32,716 bases of DNA from Ruminococcus sp. GTDB lineage: Bacteria > Bacillota > Clostridia > Oscillospirales > Ruminococcaceae. The position numbers and the translations under genes are program-made. Positions 25,379 through 32,716 of the stretch are shown piece by piece (the first letter of the stretch is position 1; every line of letters starts with the position of its first letter). The DNA is taken from the NCBI GenBank assembly GCA_024697545.1, contig JAILFN010000026.1, forward strand, positions 1 to 32,716, read 5' to 3'. A model generated the notes under the pieces. That model worked only from the letters and a program-made list of their open reading frames with translations, was not told the DNA's origin and made no database searches.

Positions 25379-26689
25379 CTATCGTTTTACCGCACTGAAA
25401 TATACCATCGAGCCTTCAACCTTAAAATCAGTAAGATCATACGCCTTTTGCAGCCGCTTTCTCAGTCTGTCGGCGGTATCGAAAGGCGGTGTGAACCAGC
25501 CTTTCTTAACAAGAAGCTCCCGCACAAGGCTGTCGGTTATCTTTGACTCTCCCTTGATATAAAAGCAGGCTATGAATCTGCCGCCTTTTTTCAGCACACG
25601 GTAAGTTTCACGGAACGCCGCCTTTTTATCGGGAAAGGCATGAAAGCCGTTCATGCTGAGCAGGATATCAAATGTTTCATTTTTATACGGCAGTTTCCCC
25701 ACATCACCCTGAACAAGCGTAACATTCTCAAGATCATTCAGTCTTTCGCGAGCCTGCGAGAGCATATCCTCACTGTAATCAAGGCAGGTGATATCGGCAT
25801 TTTTCATTGCGGAATACTTCTTATGTGTGAAAACAGCAGTACCCACGGGGACATCCAGCAGTCTGCCCGAAAGATCATCAGGGATAAATGAAAGCACTTT
25901 TTCCGCGATATCATTATCATCCACACCGCCCCAGAAAAGTCGGATATACAGCTTGCTCCACCATTTATCCTGTGTCAGGACATTATCATAAATATTCCGG
26001 GACTGCTTATAGGAATCCGTTATGCTGTCATACCGATCTACAGTGCTTTGCGGTTTTCTCACGACACAATGCAGACGGCAGAATCCACGTTTTTCAAAGG
26101 ACTCCATGTGCAGCCCTGCATTATCGCACAGCTTCCTTATATCCTCTCTGCCGTAGATGCGGACATCGCCCTTGCCGATCAGATGTGCAAGCGGCATTTC
26201 AACGGTATTGCAAAACCAACGCACCGCAGCCGAATCCATCGTCATATCACGCAAAACCAGTCTGCCGTTCGGACGGAGAACGCGGTACACGCTGTCAAAG
26301 AATTTCTGCGGATCGGGATAGTGATGAAAGCTCTCGCAGCAGATCACAGCATCAAAAGAGTTTTCGGCAAAGGGCAGATTCTCGCAGTCACCGACCACAA
26401 GCTCTACGCCTTTCATTTTCTTTCGTCCGGCGACCTTGATCATTTTCGGTGTCAGGTCAATACCCGTGTAATGCTTTTCGGGATATTTCCGATGCAGAAG
26501 GGTCAGCATCGGACCGGTGCCGCAGCCGCAGTCCAGAAGATCGGTAAACGGCTCTTTTTCAAGCTCTGCCAGCACATCGGGGTAATCCTTTTTGCACATC
26601 TTATAAACGCCCGCATTGTCCGATTCATATATCTCGGCAGCTTTGGTAAACTCCTTCACGGAGAGGTCTTCGTATTCTTTGCTTGTCAT
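25379..26689 (-). CDS. Fusion of two class I SAM-dependent methyltransferase domains
   Basis: A 436-residue protein with two complete Rossmann-type methyltransferase modules. The first (about 1-210) has LLDCGCGTG at 51-59, a GDCENLPF motif and YRVLRPNGRLVL. The second (about 215-436) has LLDVPVGTA at 277-285, GDVGKLPY and YRVLKKGGRFIA. In each, the order of motifs I, II and post-I is normal, although motif I of the second has lost the usual GxGxG. The start at 26689 has AAAGGAG seven bases upstream; an earlier ATG at 26734 lacks one. The substrate is unknown; small-molecule methylation (ubiquinone/menaquinone-like or metalloid) is possible. It follows the HMA gene by 45 bases. Confidence 0.88.
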   Translation of the reverse strand: MTSKEYEDLSVKEFTKAAEIYESDNAGVYKMCKKDYPDVLAELEKEPFTDLLDCGCGTGPMLTLLHRKYPEKHYTGIDLTPKMIKVAGRKKMKGVELVVGDCENLPFAENSFDAVICCESFHHYPDPQKFFDSVYRVLRPNGRLVLRDMTMDSAAVRWFCNTVEMPLAHLIGKGDVRIYGREDIRKLCDNAGLHMESFEKRGFCRLHCVVRKPQSTVDRYDSITDSYKQSRNIYDNVLTQDKWWSKLYIRLFWGGVDDNDIAEKVLSFIPDDLSGRLLDVPVGTAVFTHKKYSAMKNADITCLDYSEDMLSQARERLNDLENVTLVQGDVGKLPYKNETFDILLSMNGFHAFPDKKAAFRETYRVLKKGGRFIACFYIKGESKITDSLVRELLVKKGWFTPPFDTADRLRKRLQKAYDLTDFKVEGSMVYFSAVKR

Positions 26690-26734
26690 TTTGGAACTCC
26701 TTTCAGCTTTGTTTGCACGAATGTTCTGCCGCAT

Positions 26735-26986
26735 TTACTTTCTGCTAAAAAGACCTTTCTTCTCATACGGCTCACAAGTTACGCTCATCACATTATACCC
26801 TGTGCCGTCAAGTGCGGCTGTGAGCATTTGTTTTGTCAATTCATCTTTGCTAATGATGATCGTTTCGCCATTTTTATGGGAAGAAGTTACCTTTTTCACT
26901 GACATCTTCGCACGAATCGCATCGTTGACATGGGATTCGCACATTCCGCACATCATGCCGTCTATTTTTACTGTTGTCTTATACAT
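26735..26986 (-). CDS. Small heavy-metal-associated (HMA) domain protein
   Basis: An 83-residue protein with one HMA-like fold. Its metal-binding loop GMMCGMCESHV carries Cys13 and Cys16 (CxxC), as in copper chaperones and the N-termini of metal ATPases. The tail KKGLFSRK is basic. ATG 26986 is chosen because AGGAG lies eight bases upstream; an ATG nine bases earlier touches that site. It could deliver or sense metal for the P-type ATPase in this region; that link is inferred. Confidence 0.85.
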   Translation of the reverse strand: MYKTTVKIDGMMCGMCESHVNDAIRAKMSVKKVTSSHKNGETIIISKDELTKQMLTAALDGTGYNVMSVTCEPYEKKGLFSRK

Positions 26987-27007
26987 AGATCTCATCTCCT
27001 GCTTAAA

Positions 27008-27505
27008 TTATCGTATCAGCATCACGATCAAACCAACGATCGCAGCCGGTATCAGTGCAAATACCGATCCCGGGAACAGCATACCTTTCAGATGAAACCA
27101 CTTCTGATGATAGGCTTTGTCCATGTGTTCCGTACCCTCAAGCCGAAAACGTTTCATATTTGCAAACAGCACCCAGTCCATAAAAAACGTATCATAGGCT
27201 CCGATCCAAGCCATCATGCCGAATGCAAGCAGAAAACCCTGTGTAAAAGTCTTTGCTCCGGCAAGCAGTGCCATGATAACGAGTATCACCGCAAAACAAA
27301 GAATTGCGATAGATTTTTTTACAACGACACTTTTTGTAAGCGGCGCGGTCGGTATCCGCTTATGCGTTTTGAAGTATTCCTCTTGTATATCGGGCGGATA
27401 GTTTTCTATCTGTACCATATTGTTGCCGCCGCTGGTTTTGAAGCACATAACGGTAAACAACAGTGCAAATACAAGCATTTCTATCATTATTACAGGCATA
27501 TTCAT
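27008..27505 (-). CDS. Four-helix integral membrane protein of unknown function
   Basis: A 165-residue protein with hydrophobic segments at about 1-22, 65-85, 88-112 and 145-165, and a cytosolic loop with YPPDIQEEYFKTHKRIPTAP. A second loop has FMDWVLFANMKRFRLEGTE. It resembles conserved hypothetical membrane proteins of Firmicutes. AAGGAGG lies 12 bases before the ATG at 27505; a GTG (27517) in frame touches that site. It sits upstream of the HMA gene and downstream of the ABC permease, in the same direction. Confidence 0.75.
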   Translation of the reverse strand: MNMPVIMIEMLVFALLFTVMCFKTSGGNNMVQIENYPPDIQEEYFKTHKRIPTAPLTKSVVVKKSIAILCFAVILVIMALLAGAKTFTQGFLLAFGMMAWIGAYDTFFMDWVLFANMKRFRLEGTEHMDKAYHQKWFHLKGMLFPGSVFALIPAAIVGLIVMLIR

Positions 27506-27529
27506 ATCACTGCACACCCTCCTTACTGT

Positions 27530-27590
27530 TTATCAGATCATAGATCTTGCAGCCTTAACGTAAGGCTTTTTCTGCTTTTTCATCTGATAA
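27530..27590. repeat. Nested inverted repeats between permease and membrane-protein genes
   Basis: An outer 9-base stem TTATCAGAT/ATCTGATAA (27530-27538, 27582-27590) encloses AGCCTTA-ACG-TAAGGCT (27551-27567), which is followed by TTTTTCT on the plus strand. It may end or dampen transcription between the two genes, but the T-run is on the strand opposite to the genes. Confidence 0.45.
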
Positions 27591-27611
27591 TGAGCGTAAC
27601 TTTTCCATTTT

Positions 27612-29906
27612 TTATTCCATGCCTTTCAGCACTTCGACCATATCTATCCTCTTTATCCTGCGCGAGAACAGGAAGCTGACAAGCACTGATACAGTCATTA
27701 CAAATACTGCCGCAATTATAAATGTTGTCGGTGCAATATAGCAGGGCCAGTCTATGGAATCGCCGTTCGAGTCCATCATAGCCTGCAGCGGTACACGTCC
27801 GAGAGGAACTCCACATATCACTCCGATCATAGACAGCCATAGATTCTGCGTTGAGAGCAGTCTGCGTATGGCACTGCTCTTGAAACCGAGAACTTTCAGT
27901 GTAGCAAATTCCTTCTCACGTTCGTTGAATGACAGATTTCCCGAATTATAGAGCACTATGACTATAAGCAGAACCGAGAATATGACCATGAAATACACGA
28001 GCAGATTCATTATCTCCATCATTTTGTCAAAAGCTGCTATCAGGTCCTTCATGCTGTGGACTGCGGAAACACATTCATTATCGGCGACATTTTCGCAGTC
28101 ATTTTTTGAAACGAGCATAACAGGACGAAAGTCCATTCCTGCGGCTTCGTAATCCTCACGAAGCATAGTAATACCTGTTATATTCGGGTGGCGTGAGATA
28201 AGTCCTATCTTGCTCTCATTCCATTTGCTGCCCGTTGCAGTTTTCCAGTACACCTTGTCGCCCTCGGACAGTCCCAGCTTTCTCGCCTGTTTCATGGTGA
28301 GTGCGACAGTGCCTTTCGGGATAGGAGTCGTATTAAGTTCGGTATCGGAAACGCAGTAAAGCTGTTCTCCCTCGGTAACTGCCAGCTTGCAGCTTATGAT
28401 ACCGTCGGAAGTCGGGTGATCCTTTGCTGCAATGGACACAGCCTCCATAGCGACAAGCTCGCCGTCAGTCCCGATCTTCAGCTCCTCTGCCTGTTCGGAA
28501 GTACAGCTGTCATTGAGAATGACCTGATACTTATAGTTCTGGATGTCATGGAAATACCAATCACGGACATAATCCACCGTATCATATGCACCAAGCCCAA
28601 GCTCCATTATCATCATACCCATACAGGTTCCGAATACGCCCATAAACGCGCGCATTTTCGAGCGTGAGATGTCACGGAGATTGTATCTTGCATTGAAACT
28701 CAGCTTGTTCCAGAAAGGAAGCTTCTCAAAAATACAAGGCTTCGCACTTTTTGCTGCCGCAGGTCTGAGCGCTTCGGACGGATGTATTTTCAGTATCTGC
28801 TTGCAGCTGATATAGGAAGTTCCCGAGCATATCAGAACAAGCACAGCCGCAACGATGATACTCTTGTAACTGAATCCCGGCTGCCAGTTCGGAATGGTAT
28901 AGAACTGACTGAACATATCGACCATAAGTCTGCCGAATGTCAGCAAACCAAGAATAATGCCCAAAGTACAACCTATCACTGAAAGTACAAAACTGTAGCT
29001 GAGATAGTGAAACAGTATCTTTCGTTTTTTCATTCCAAGTGCGTTGAGCGTGCCTATCTGCGTTCTCTGCTGTGCTATCATTCGCTTCATTGTGGTGATG
29101 ATAACCAGCAGTGCTATGGCTACAAACACGAATGAGAATATGTACGAAAAGCTGTCATGCTGTGCAAGTTCGTCCGAAAGCTGATACCAGCCGCGGATAC
29201 TGTTTCGGTCGGCAAGATATGCGTAGTTCTCATCAAGTGCATTTGATATCTCTTCCTCATAGCTGAGTGCTTTTCCGTCACAGGTGAATATGATCTCATT
29301 ATTGATACGCATTTCTTCCGGCAGGGCTTTCTGCGATAAATAGGCAAATCCGATGTTATGAAAATCAGAATCCGTATCGGTCGAGGCACAGGCGAATTCG
29401 TATTCGGGGGTGACGATAAGTCCCTTGACTTCTTTTTCAATATCGACCCCCATTACATGAACGGTGAATCTGTCACCGACCTTTATTCCCCATGTCTCGG
29501 CAAATCTGCTGAACAGCCACAAGCCGTTTTCGTCGTCTGCATCGAAGTCAGCGCCGTCAACGGTCTTCGGGATCGTAACATCTGTGCTGTTCTGAAAATA
29601 GCAGTACATCTCCGCTGTATTGTATTTTTCATCGGCTTTTCCAAGTACCTCAGCACGTCGCTGAACATCTTTTATACCGCTGATATCTGCAATTTTCTTT
29701 GCCTGTTCTTCACTGAAGTCTGCACCGTATATCCAGCCGTCAGCGAAGTTTGAGCCGTTTTCAAAATCGTTTCTTGCTTTGTTGCCGCCGATAACATTCG
29801 CCTGAAATCCCGTATAGCACCACATAGCGACCAGCGACAGGAGCATGATAGAAAAGAACTGTGCAAAGTTCGCTTTGATATCACGCAGCATTTTACGTCT
29901 TAGCAT
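27612..29906 (-). CDS. ABC transporter permease (MacB/FtsX-like)
   Basis: A 764-residue permease with two FtsX-type membrane domains. One helix lies near the N-terminus (about 15-33), an extracytoplasmic domain follows (about 40-240), three helices span about 245-380, a further helix is near 430, a second external domain follows, and three C-terminal helices lie at about 640-760. The motifs EREKEFATLKVLG near 670 and TQIGTLNALG near 285 are the coupling segments of this family. Such exporters move peptides, lipids or lipoproteins or resist antimicrobial peptides. GAGGTG lies six bases before ATG 29906, and the ATPase stop is ten bases upstream; earlier in-frame starts would overlap the ATPase gene. 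Confidence 0.92.
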   Translation of the reverse strand: MLRRKMLRDIKANFAQFFSIMLLSLVAMWCYTGFQANVIGGNKARNDFENGSNFADGWIYGADFSEEQAKKIADISGIKDVQRRAEVLGKADEKYNTAEMYCYFQNSTDVTIPKTVDGADFDADDENGLWLFSRFAETWGIKVGDRFTVHVMGVDIEKEVKGLIVTPEYEFACASTDTDSDFHNIGFAYLSQKALPEEMRINNEIIFTCDGKALSYEEEISNALDENYAYLADRNSIRGWYQLSDELAQHDSFSYIFSFVFVAIALLVIITTMKRMIAQQRTQIGTLNALGMKKRKILFHYLSYSFVLSVIGCTLGIILGLLTFGRLMVDMFSQFYTIPNWQPGFSYKSIIVAAVLVLICSGTSYISCKQILKIHPSEALRPAAAKSAKPCIFEKLPFWNKLSFNARYNLRDISRSKMRAFMGVFGTCMGMMIMELGLGAYDTVDYVRDWYFHDIQNYKYQVILNDSCTSEQAEELKIGTDGELVAMEAVSIAAKDHPTSDGIISCKLAVTEGEQLYCVSDTELNTTPIPKGTVALTMKQARKLGLSEGDKVYWKTATGSKWNESKIGLISRHPNITGITMLREDYEAAGMDFRPVMLVSKNDCENVADNECVSAVHSMKDLIAAFDKMMEIMNLLVYFMVIFSVLLIVIVLYNSGNLSFNEREKEFATLKVLGFKSSAIRRLLSTQNLWLSMIGVICGVPLGRVPLQAMMDSNGDSIDWPCYIAPTTFIIAAVFVMTVSVLVSFLFSRRIKRIDMVEVLKGME

Positions 29907-29916
29907 CGCCGTCACC

Positions 29917-30618
29917 TCACCATTCGATATCGTTGACGGAGAGCGGCTTATCATTGGTCTTGACCGACTTGATCTTGCCGTTCCTCATGTGAATGATACG
30001 GTTCGCACACTTTGCGATATCCGCATTGTGCGTAACGAGAATAACTGTATTCCCGTGTTCTGTTGACAGCTTTTGCAGCATATCAATGACAAGCTTTCCC
30101 GTTTCGGAATCGAGAGCACCTGTCGGCTCATCGCCGAGAATGATCTTCGGATCTTTGGCAAGTGCCCTTGCAATGGAAACTCTCTGCTGCTGTCCGCCTG
30201 ACATCTGCGTAGGGAACTTGTTTTTCTGATCGGCAAGTCCAACACGTTCAAGCATCTCATCGGCACTGAGAGCAGATCTCTTGATATCCTTGACAAGAGC
30301 GACATTTTCATATGCTGTCAGCCCCGGAAGAAGATTATAAAACTGAAATATAAATCCTATCGTATCAGCACGGTACTCAGAAAGCTGTTTGTCATTGTAG
30401 GAAGATATTTCCTTACCGTCAACGATGACCTTTCCCTCTGTCGGAATATCCATACCTCCCAGCATATTCAGCACCGTTGACTTTCCTGCACCTGATTGTC
30501 CCAGTATAACTACGAATTCACCTTTTTCTATGGTAAAGCTCACATGATCGACAGCGACCTGTTTTCCTTCGCCTTTACCGTATATTTTTACAACATCATT
30601 AAATTCGACTGCTGACAT
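29917..30618 (-). CDS. ABC transporter ATP-binding protein (MacB/LolD-like)
   Basis: A 233-residue ATPase with Walker A GQSGAGKST at 40-48, Q-loop near FQFYNLLPGL (about 91-100), signature MSGGQQQR at 139-146, Walker B IILGDEPTG at 159-167 and an H-loop in LVTHNADIA. Sequence type and partner show it powers the adjacent MacB/FtsX-like permease. GGGAGGA precedes the ATG. It is first in the operon, 48 bases after the -10 box region described separately. Confidence 0.94.
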   Translation of the reverse strand: MSAVEFNDVVKIYGKGEGKQVAVDHVSFTIEKGEFVVILGQSGAGKSTVLNMLGGMDIPTEGKVIVDGKEISSYNDKQLSEYRADTIGFIFQFYNLLPGLTAYENVALVKDIKRSALSADEMLERVGLADQKNKFPTQMSGGQQQRVSIARALAKDPKIILGDEPTGALDSETGKLVIDMLQKLSTEHGNTVILVTHNADIAKCANRIIHMRNGKIKSVKTNDKPLSVNDIEW

Positions 30619-30639
30619 TCTATTTCCTCCCTTACTGTA

Positions 30640-30694
30640 GTTAGCAAGTACTAACCCACATTTATATTATAGCATATGCTAACCGGATTTTCAA
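30640..30694 (-). promoter_or_regulatory. Promoter with two palindromic operators for the ABC exporter operon
   Basis: On the minus strand TTGAAA (30689-30694), a 17-base spacer and TATAAT (30666-30671). The perfect palindrome TAGCATATGCTA (30670-30681) sits in the spacer, and a related site GTTAGCAAGTACTAAC (30640-30655) lies just after the start region. Both share GTTAG half-sites, as expected for a dimeric repressor of the TetR, MarR or GntR type. No regulator gene is adjacent on that strand. Confidence 0.75.
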
Positions 30695-30817
30695 GTCTTT
30701 CCCACAAAAAAAACTTCCAAGAATGACCAGCTTTCTCATATTATTTCTGTACTGTTTTTCCTCCTACAGAGTATCCCCACAGAAGGAGCAAAGATATGTA
30801 ACCATTATGCACAAACT

Positions 30818-30903
30818 GTTACCTAAGTAACCGCTTTTCTGAAACTGCCCGTTGTATTTTCGCAAGTTACCTGCTATAATAGAATTAACGGAACGGCAGT
30901 TAC
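30818..30903 (+). promoter_or_regulatory. Promoter and GTTAC operators of the aldo/keto reductase gene
   Basis: TTGTAT (30852-30857), a 17-base spacer and TATAAT (30875-30880). The palindrome GTTACCTAAGTAAC (30818-30831) lies upstream; further GTTAC half-sites lie at 30866-30870 (inside the spacer) and 30899-30903 (after the start). Confidence 0.75.
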
Positions 30904-30927
30904 CTAAAACCAAAGGAGGAAAAACTA

Positions 30928-31779
30928 ATGCAGACTTACATTACTTTGAATGACGGCACAAAGATCCCGCAGTTCGGGCTGGGCGTTTATCAGGTGCCGG
31001 ATGGCGCTGAAACTGAGAACGCAGTCCTTGACGCTTTGAAAATGGGTGTCCGTCACATCGACACGGCTCATGCTTATCAGAACGAGAGAAGTGTCGGCAA
31101 GGCTGTCAAAGCAAGCGGTATTCCCCGTGAGGAGATCTGGATCACCACAAAGCTCTGGCCGCACGAATACGGCGAGGGCAAGACTGCCGAAGCAATCGAC
31201 AAGATGCTTGCAAGACTCGGCACTGATTATATCGACCTTCTTCTCCTGCATCAGCAGTTTGGTGACTACCTCGGTGCGTGGAAGGACATGGAGAAGGCTG
31301 TGAAGGCAGGCAAGGTGCGCTCTATCGGCATCAGCAATTTTGAGAGCGAACGCCTTGAGGAGCTGTGCGAGGCTGCCACGATCAAGCCGTCAGTTTTGCA
31401 GGTCGAGTGCCACCCTTACTATCAGCAGAGCGAACTGAAAAAGCGTATCGAGAAGTACGGCACGGTCATTGAGAGCTGGTATCCGATCGGTCACGGTGAC
31501 AAGGGGCTGATCGGTGAAGCGGTGTTCACGAAACTTGCGGAAAAGTACGGCAAGAGCAACGTGCAAATTATTCTTCGCTGGCACATTCAGGCAGGCAATA
31601 TCGTGTTCCCGAAAACCACAAATCCCGACCACATGAAAGACAATTTTGACATCTTCGATTTTGAGCTGACCGCCGATGAAATGGCTGAGATAGCTGCACT
31701 TGACAACGGCAAGCGTTTCTTCAATATGACACTTGCAGATCAGGAAAAGAACCTCGTTGCTTGGCATCCTGCGGACTGA
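30928..31779 (+). CDS. Aldo/keto reductase
   Basis: A 283-residue NADPH-dependent oxidoreductase of the AKR superfamily with the complete catalytic tetrad Asp45, Tyr50, Lys75 and His108 (in RHIDTAHAY, WITTKLW and LLLLHQQ). The usual SNF motif (GISNFESERLEEL) and the C-terminal cofactor-binding FPKTTNPDHMKDNFDIFDFEL follow. It is closest in style to the AKR5/2,5-diketogluconate-reductase-like group that detoxifies aldehydes. AAAGGAGG precedes the ATG. Shared operator motifs suggest repression by the TetR-family protein next to it. Confidence 0.95.
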   Translation: MQTYITLNDGTKIPQFGLGVYQVPDGAETENAVLDALKMGVRHIDTAHAYQNERSVGKAVKASGIPREEIWITTKLWPHEYGEGKTAEAIDKMLARLGTDYIDLLLLHQQFGDYLGAWKDMEKAVKAGKVRSIGISNFESERLEELCEAATIKPSVLQVECHPYYQQSELKKRIEKYGTVIESWYPIGHGDKGLIGEAVFTKLAEKYGKSNVQIILRWHIQAGNIVFPKTTNPDHMKDNFDIFDFELTADEMAEIAALDNGKRFFNMTLADQEKNLVAWHPAD

Positions 31780-31782
31780 TAC

Positions 31783-31825
31783 TTGAAAAACATACGGCTC
31801 TATGGTATAATGTAACCGTAGTTAC
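31783..31825 (+). promoter_or_regulatory. Promoter and operator of the TetR-family gene
   Basis: TTGAAA (31783-31788), 17 bases, TATAAT (31806-31811), followed at once by the palindrome GTAACCGTAGTTAC (31812-31825). The site over the transcription start suggests autorepression, and its half-sites match those before the aldo/keto reductase gene. Confidence 0.75.
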
Positions 31826-31860
31826 TTACCGTAGAGCCGTAATGATTAGGAGCTGATACT

Positions 31861-32436
31861 ATGCTGATAACAGGCAATGAAGATCTGAGAGTACGCAGGA
31901 CGATAGAAGCGATCAAGAGGTCGTTTGAGGAAATGATCTGCGAAATGGACTATGAAAAGATCAGAGTGACAGAGCTTTGCCGGAGGGCGATGATAAACAA
32001 AAAGACCTTCTATGTCTATTATCAGACGCTTGATGATCTGCTGTCGGAGCTGCAAGCAGAGCTTTCGGCTGGTTATCTGGAACGGATCAGAGACTTTTCT
32101 CTCCCCGATGAGCTTGACAAGGTGAACCGTGCGTTTTTCCTGTATTCCGAGGAAAAGGGGCTTGCCTATGAGAAGATCACCTGTGCAGGCAGCAGTTCCT
32201 ATCAGTATATCCGAAGCGGAATGATGAAAGAGGTCAATGAATCGGGCTGGGGCAGTTCAAAGAAGTACCGGGCTCTTTCCGATTTCGAGAAAACGGCACT
32301 GATGGATTTCGTCAACAACGCAGTTCTCGGCATTTACAAACAGTGGGTAGAGGACGGAAAGCAGCAGTCTGTAGAGGAGATCATCGCACTGACAAACAGG
32401 CTCGTCCTTGGAGGAGTGAATGAGTTTTTCGGGTAG
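31861..32436 (+). CDS. TetR-family transcriptional regulator
   Basis: A 191-residue regulator. The N-terminal helix-turn-helix (about 10-55) reads RRTIEAIKRSFEEMI ... VTELCRRAMINKKTFYVYY, typical of TetR. The C-terminal domain (about 60-190) is all-helical and should bind a ligand. GGAG precedes the ATG by about nine bases. It probably represses itself and the aldo/keto reductase through GTTAC/GTAAC palindromes in both promoters. Confidence 0.92.
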   Translation: MLITGNEDLRVRRTIEAIKRSFEEMICEMDYEKIRVTELCRRAMINKKTFYVYYQTLDDLLSELQAELSAGYLERIRDFSLPDELDKVNRAFFLYSEEKGLAYEKITCAGSSSYQYIRSGMMKEVNESGWGSSKKYRALSDFEKTALMDFVNNAVLGIYKQWVEDGKQQSVEEIIALTNRLVLGGVNEFFG

Positions 32437-32538
32437 GTGAAGCGAAATGAAAACAAGAAAACTTCGGGATAAAGATAACAAGCAATGCAGTACAGAACGT
32501 CAAGCAAAAACTTTGAAAATCTTTGTTGAATATCACCT

Positions 32539-32567
32539 TTGACATCAAAAAATATTTTTGCTATAAT
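32539..32567 (+). promoter_or_regulatory. Strong promoter before the next gene
   Basis: TTGACA (32539-32544), a 17-base spacer and TATAAT (32562-32567). An inverted repeat CTATAATATT/AATATTATAG (32561-32570, 32579-32588) covers the -10 box and may be an operator. The 102 bases between the TetR-type stop and this promoter hold no supported gene. Confidence 0.75.
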
Positions 32568-32595
32568 ATTAAGGCAATAATATTATAGCACTGAC

Positions 32596-32680
32596 ACACG
32601 TTGTATTCTCAGGAATGCGTAAATCTGATCACGGAATGCTATCCGCAGATGAAGTATCCTTTGAGTACAGCGTGTTTTTT
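32596..32680 (+). promoter_or_regulatory. Leader with terminator-like hairpin, possible attenuator
   Basis: ACACGTTGTA (32596-32605) pairs with TACAGCGTGT (32666-32675, one G-U pair), followed by a run of T. The enclosed about 60 bases can form smaller stems (for example CTC-AGGA with TCCT-GAG). It lies between a strong promoter and the next gene's ribosome-binding site. I could not match it to a known riboswitch. Confidence 0.5.
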
Positions 32681-32700
32681 GTGCGGAAACGGAGAAAACT

Positions 32701-32716
32701 ATGCCAAGAAACCAAT
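32701..32716 (+). CDS. Start of the next gene, cut by the window edge
   Basis: An ATG with CGGAG ten bases upstream begins MPRNQ and then the window ends. The strong promoter and leader before it support a real gene. Function cannot be told. Confidence 0.5.

Noticed and set aside
32596-32680. A known riboswitch class in the last leader
   Set aside because: I compared from memory with purine, preQ1, c-di-GMP, THF, ZTP, fluoride and guanidine consensus motifs; none matched, so only an attenuator-like fold is claimed.
1-32716. CRISPR array
   Set aside because: No regularly spaced repeats of 25-40 bases with unique spacers were seen and no cas genes are present.

Overview
The window looks like a chromosomal accessory region of an anaerobic gut Firmicute, most likely a Ruminococcus-type member of the Oscillospiraceae. 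That placement is inferred from gene families and signals: a DUF6110-like protein beside a heavy-metal P-type ATPase, clostridial-type mobilization and large serine recombinase genes, strong GGAGG ribosome-binding sites and clear TTGACA/TATAAT promoters. No rRNA, tRNA or CRISPR array was seen.

Region 1 (1-10060, minus strand) is one long operon read leftward from a promoter at 10031-10059. Its order is hsdM, a first full-length hsdS, an unknown 239-residue gene, a tyrosine recombinase, a second full-length hsdS, hsdR, an unknown 210-residue helical-repeat gene, and a MoxR-like AAA+ ATPase that runs off the left edge. Two specificity subunits flanking a site-specific recombinase, with short exact repeats in and before both hsdS genes, point to a type I restriction-modification system able to change its DNA target. 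HsdR has an atypical PD-(D/E)xK nuclease motif.

Region 2 (about 10.1-16.6 kb) is mostly a mobilizable element: non-coding DNA with a broken small gene, a cluster of palindromes resembling oriT, a MobC-like protein, a MOBP-type relaxase, two small accessory genes and a large serine recombinase. The recombinase 3' end overlaps the end of a convergent gene with YKDS-type repeats.

Region 3 (about 17.2-19.0 kb) is a patchwork of debris: GC-rich palindromic non-coding DNA, the 3' tail of a possible ribbon-helix-helix gene, a pectinacetylesterase-like gene without its 5' end, the membrane-anchor start of another gene, and an internally deleted piece of the large methylase/helicase protein of integrative conjugative elements.

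Region 4 (19.1-25.3 kb, plus strand) has an AraC-family regulator behind a strong promoter, a palindromic operator candidate and a 22-codon leader. An ABC exporter gene with one nonsense codon and two frameshifts follows, then a foldback repeat element, a small AraC-type DNA-binding protein, a DUF6110-like protein and a heavy-metal P-type ATPase interrupted by one in-frame TAA.

Region 5 (25.4-30.7 kb, minus strand) has a fusion of two SAM methyltransferase domains, a small heavy-metal-binding (HMA) protein, a four-helix membrane protein, and a MacB/FtsX-like ABC permease with its ATPase behind a promoter carrying two palindromic sites. Region 6 (30.8-32.7 kb, plus strand) has an aldo/keto reductase and a TetR-family regulator whose promoters share GTTAC/GTAAC palindromes. 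It ends with a new promoter, a leader that can fold into a terminator-like hairpin, and the first codons of the next gene.
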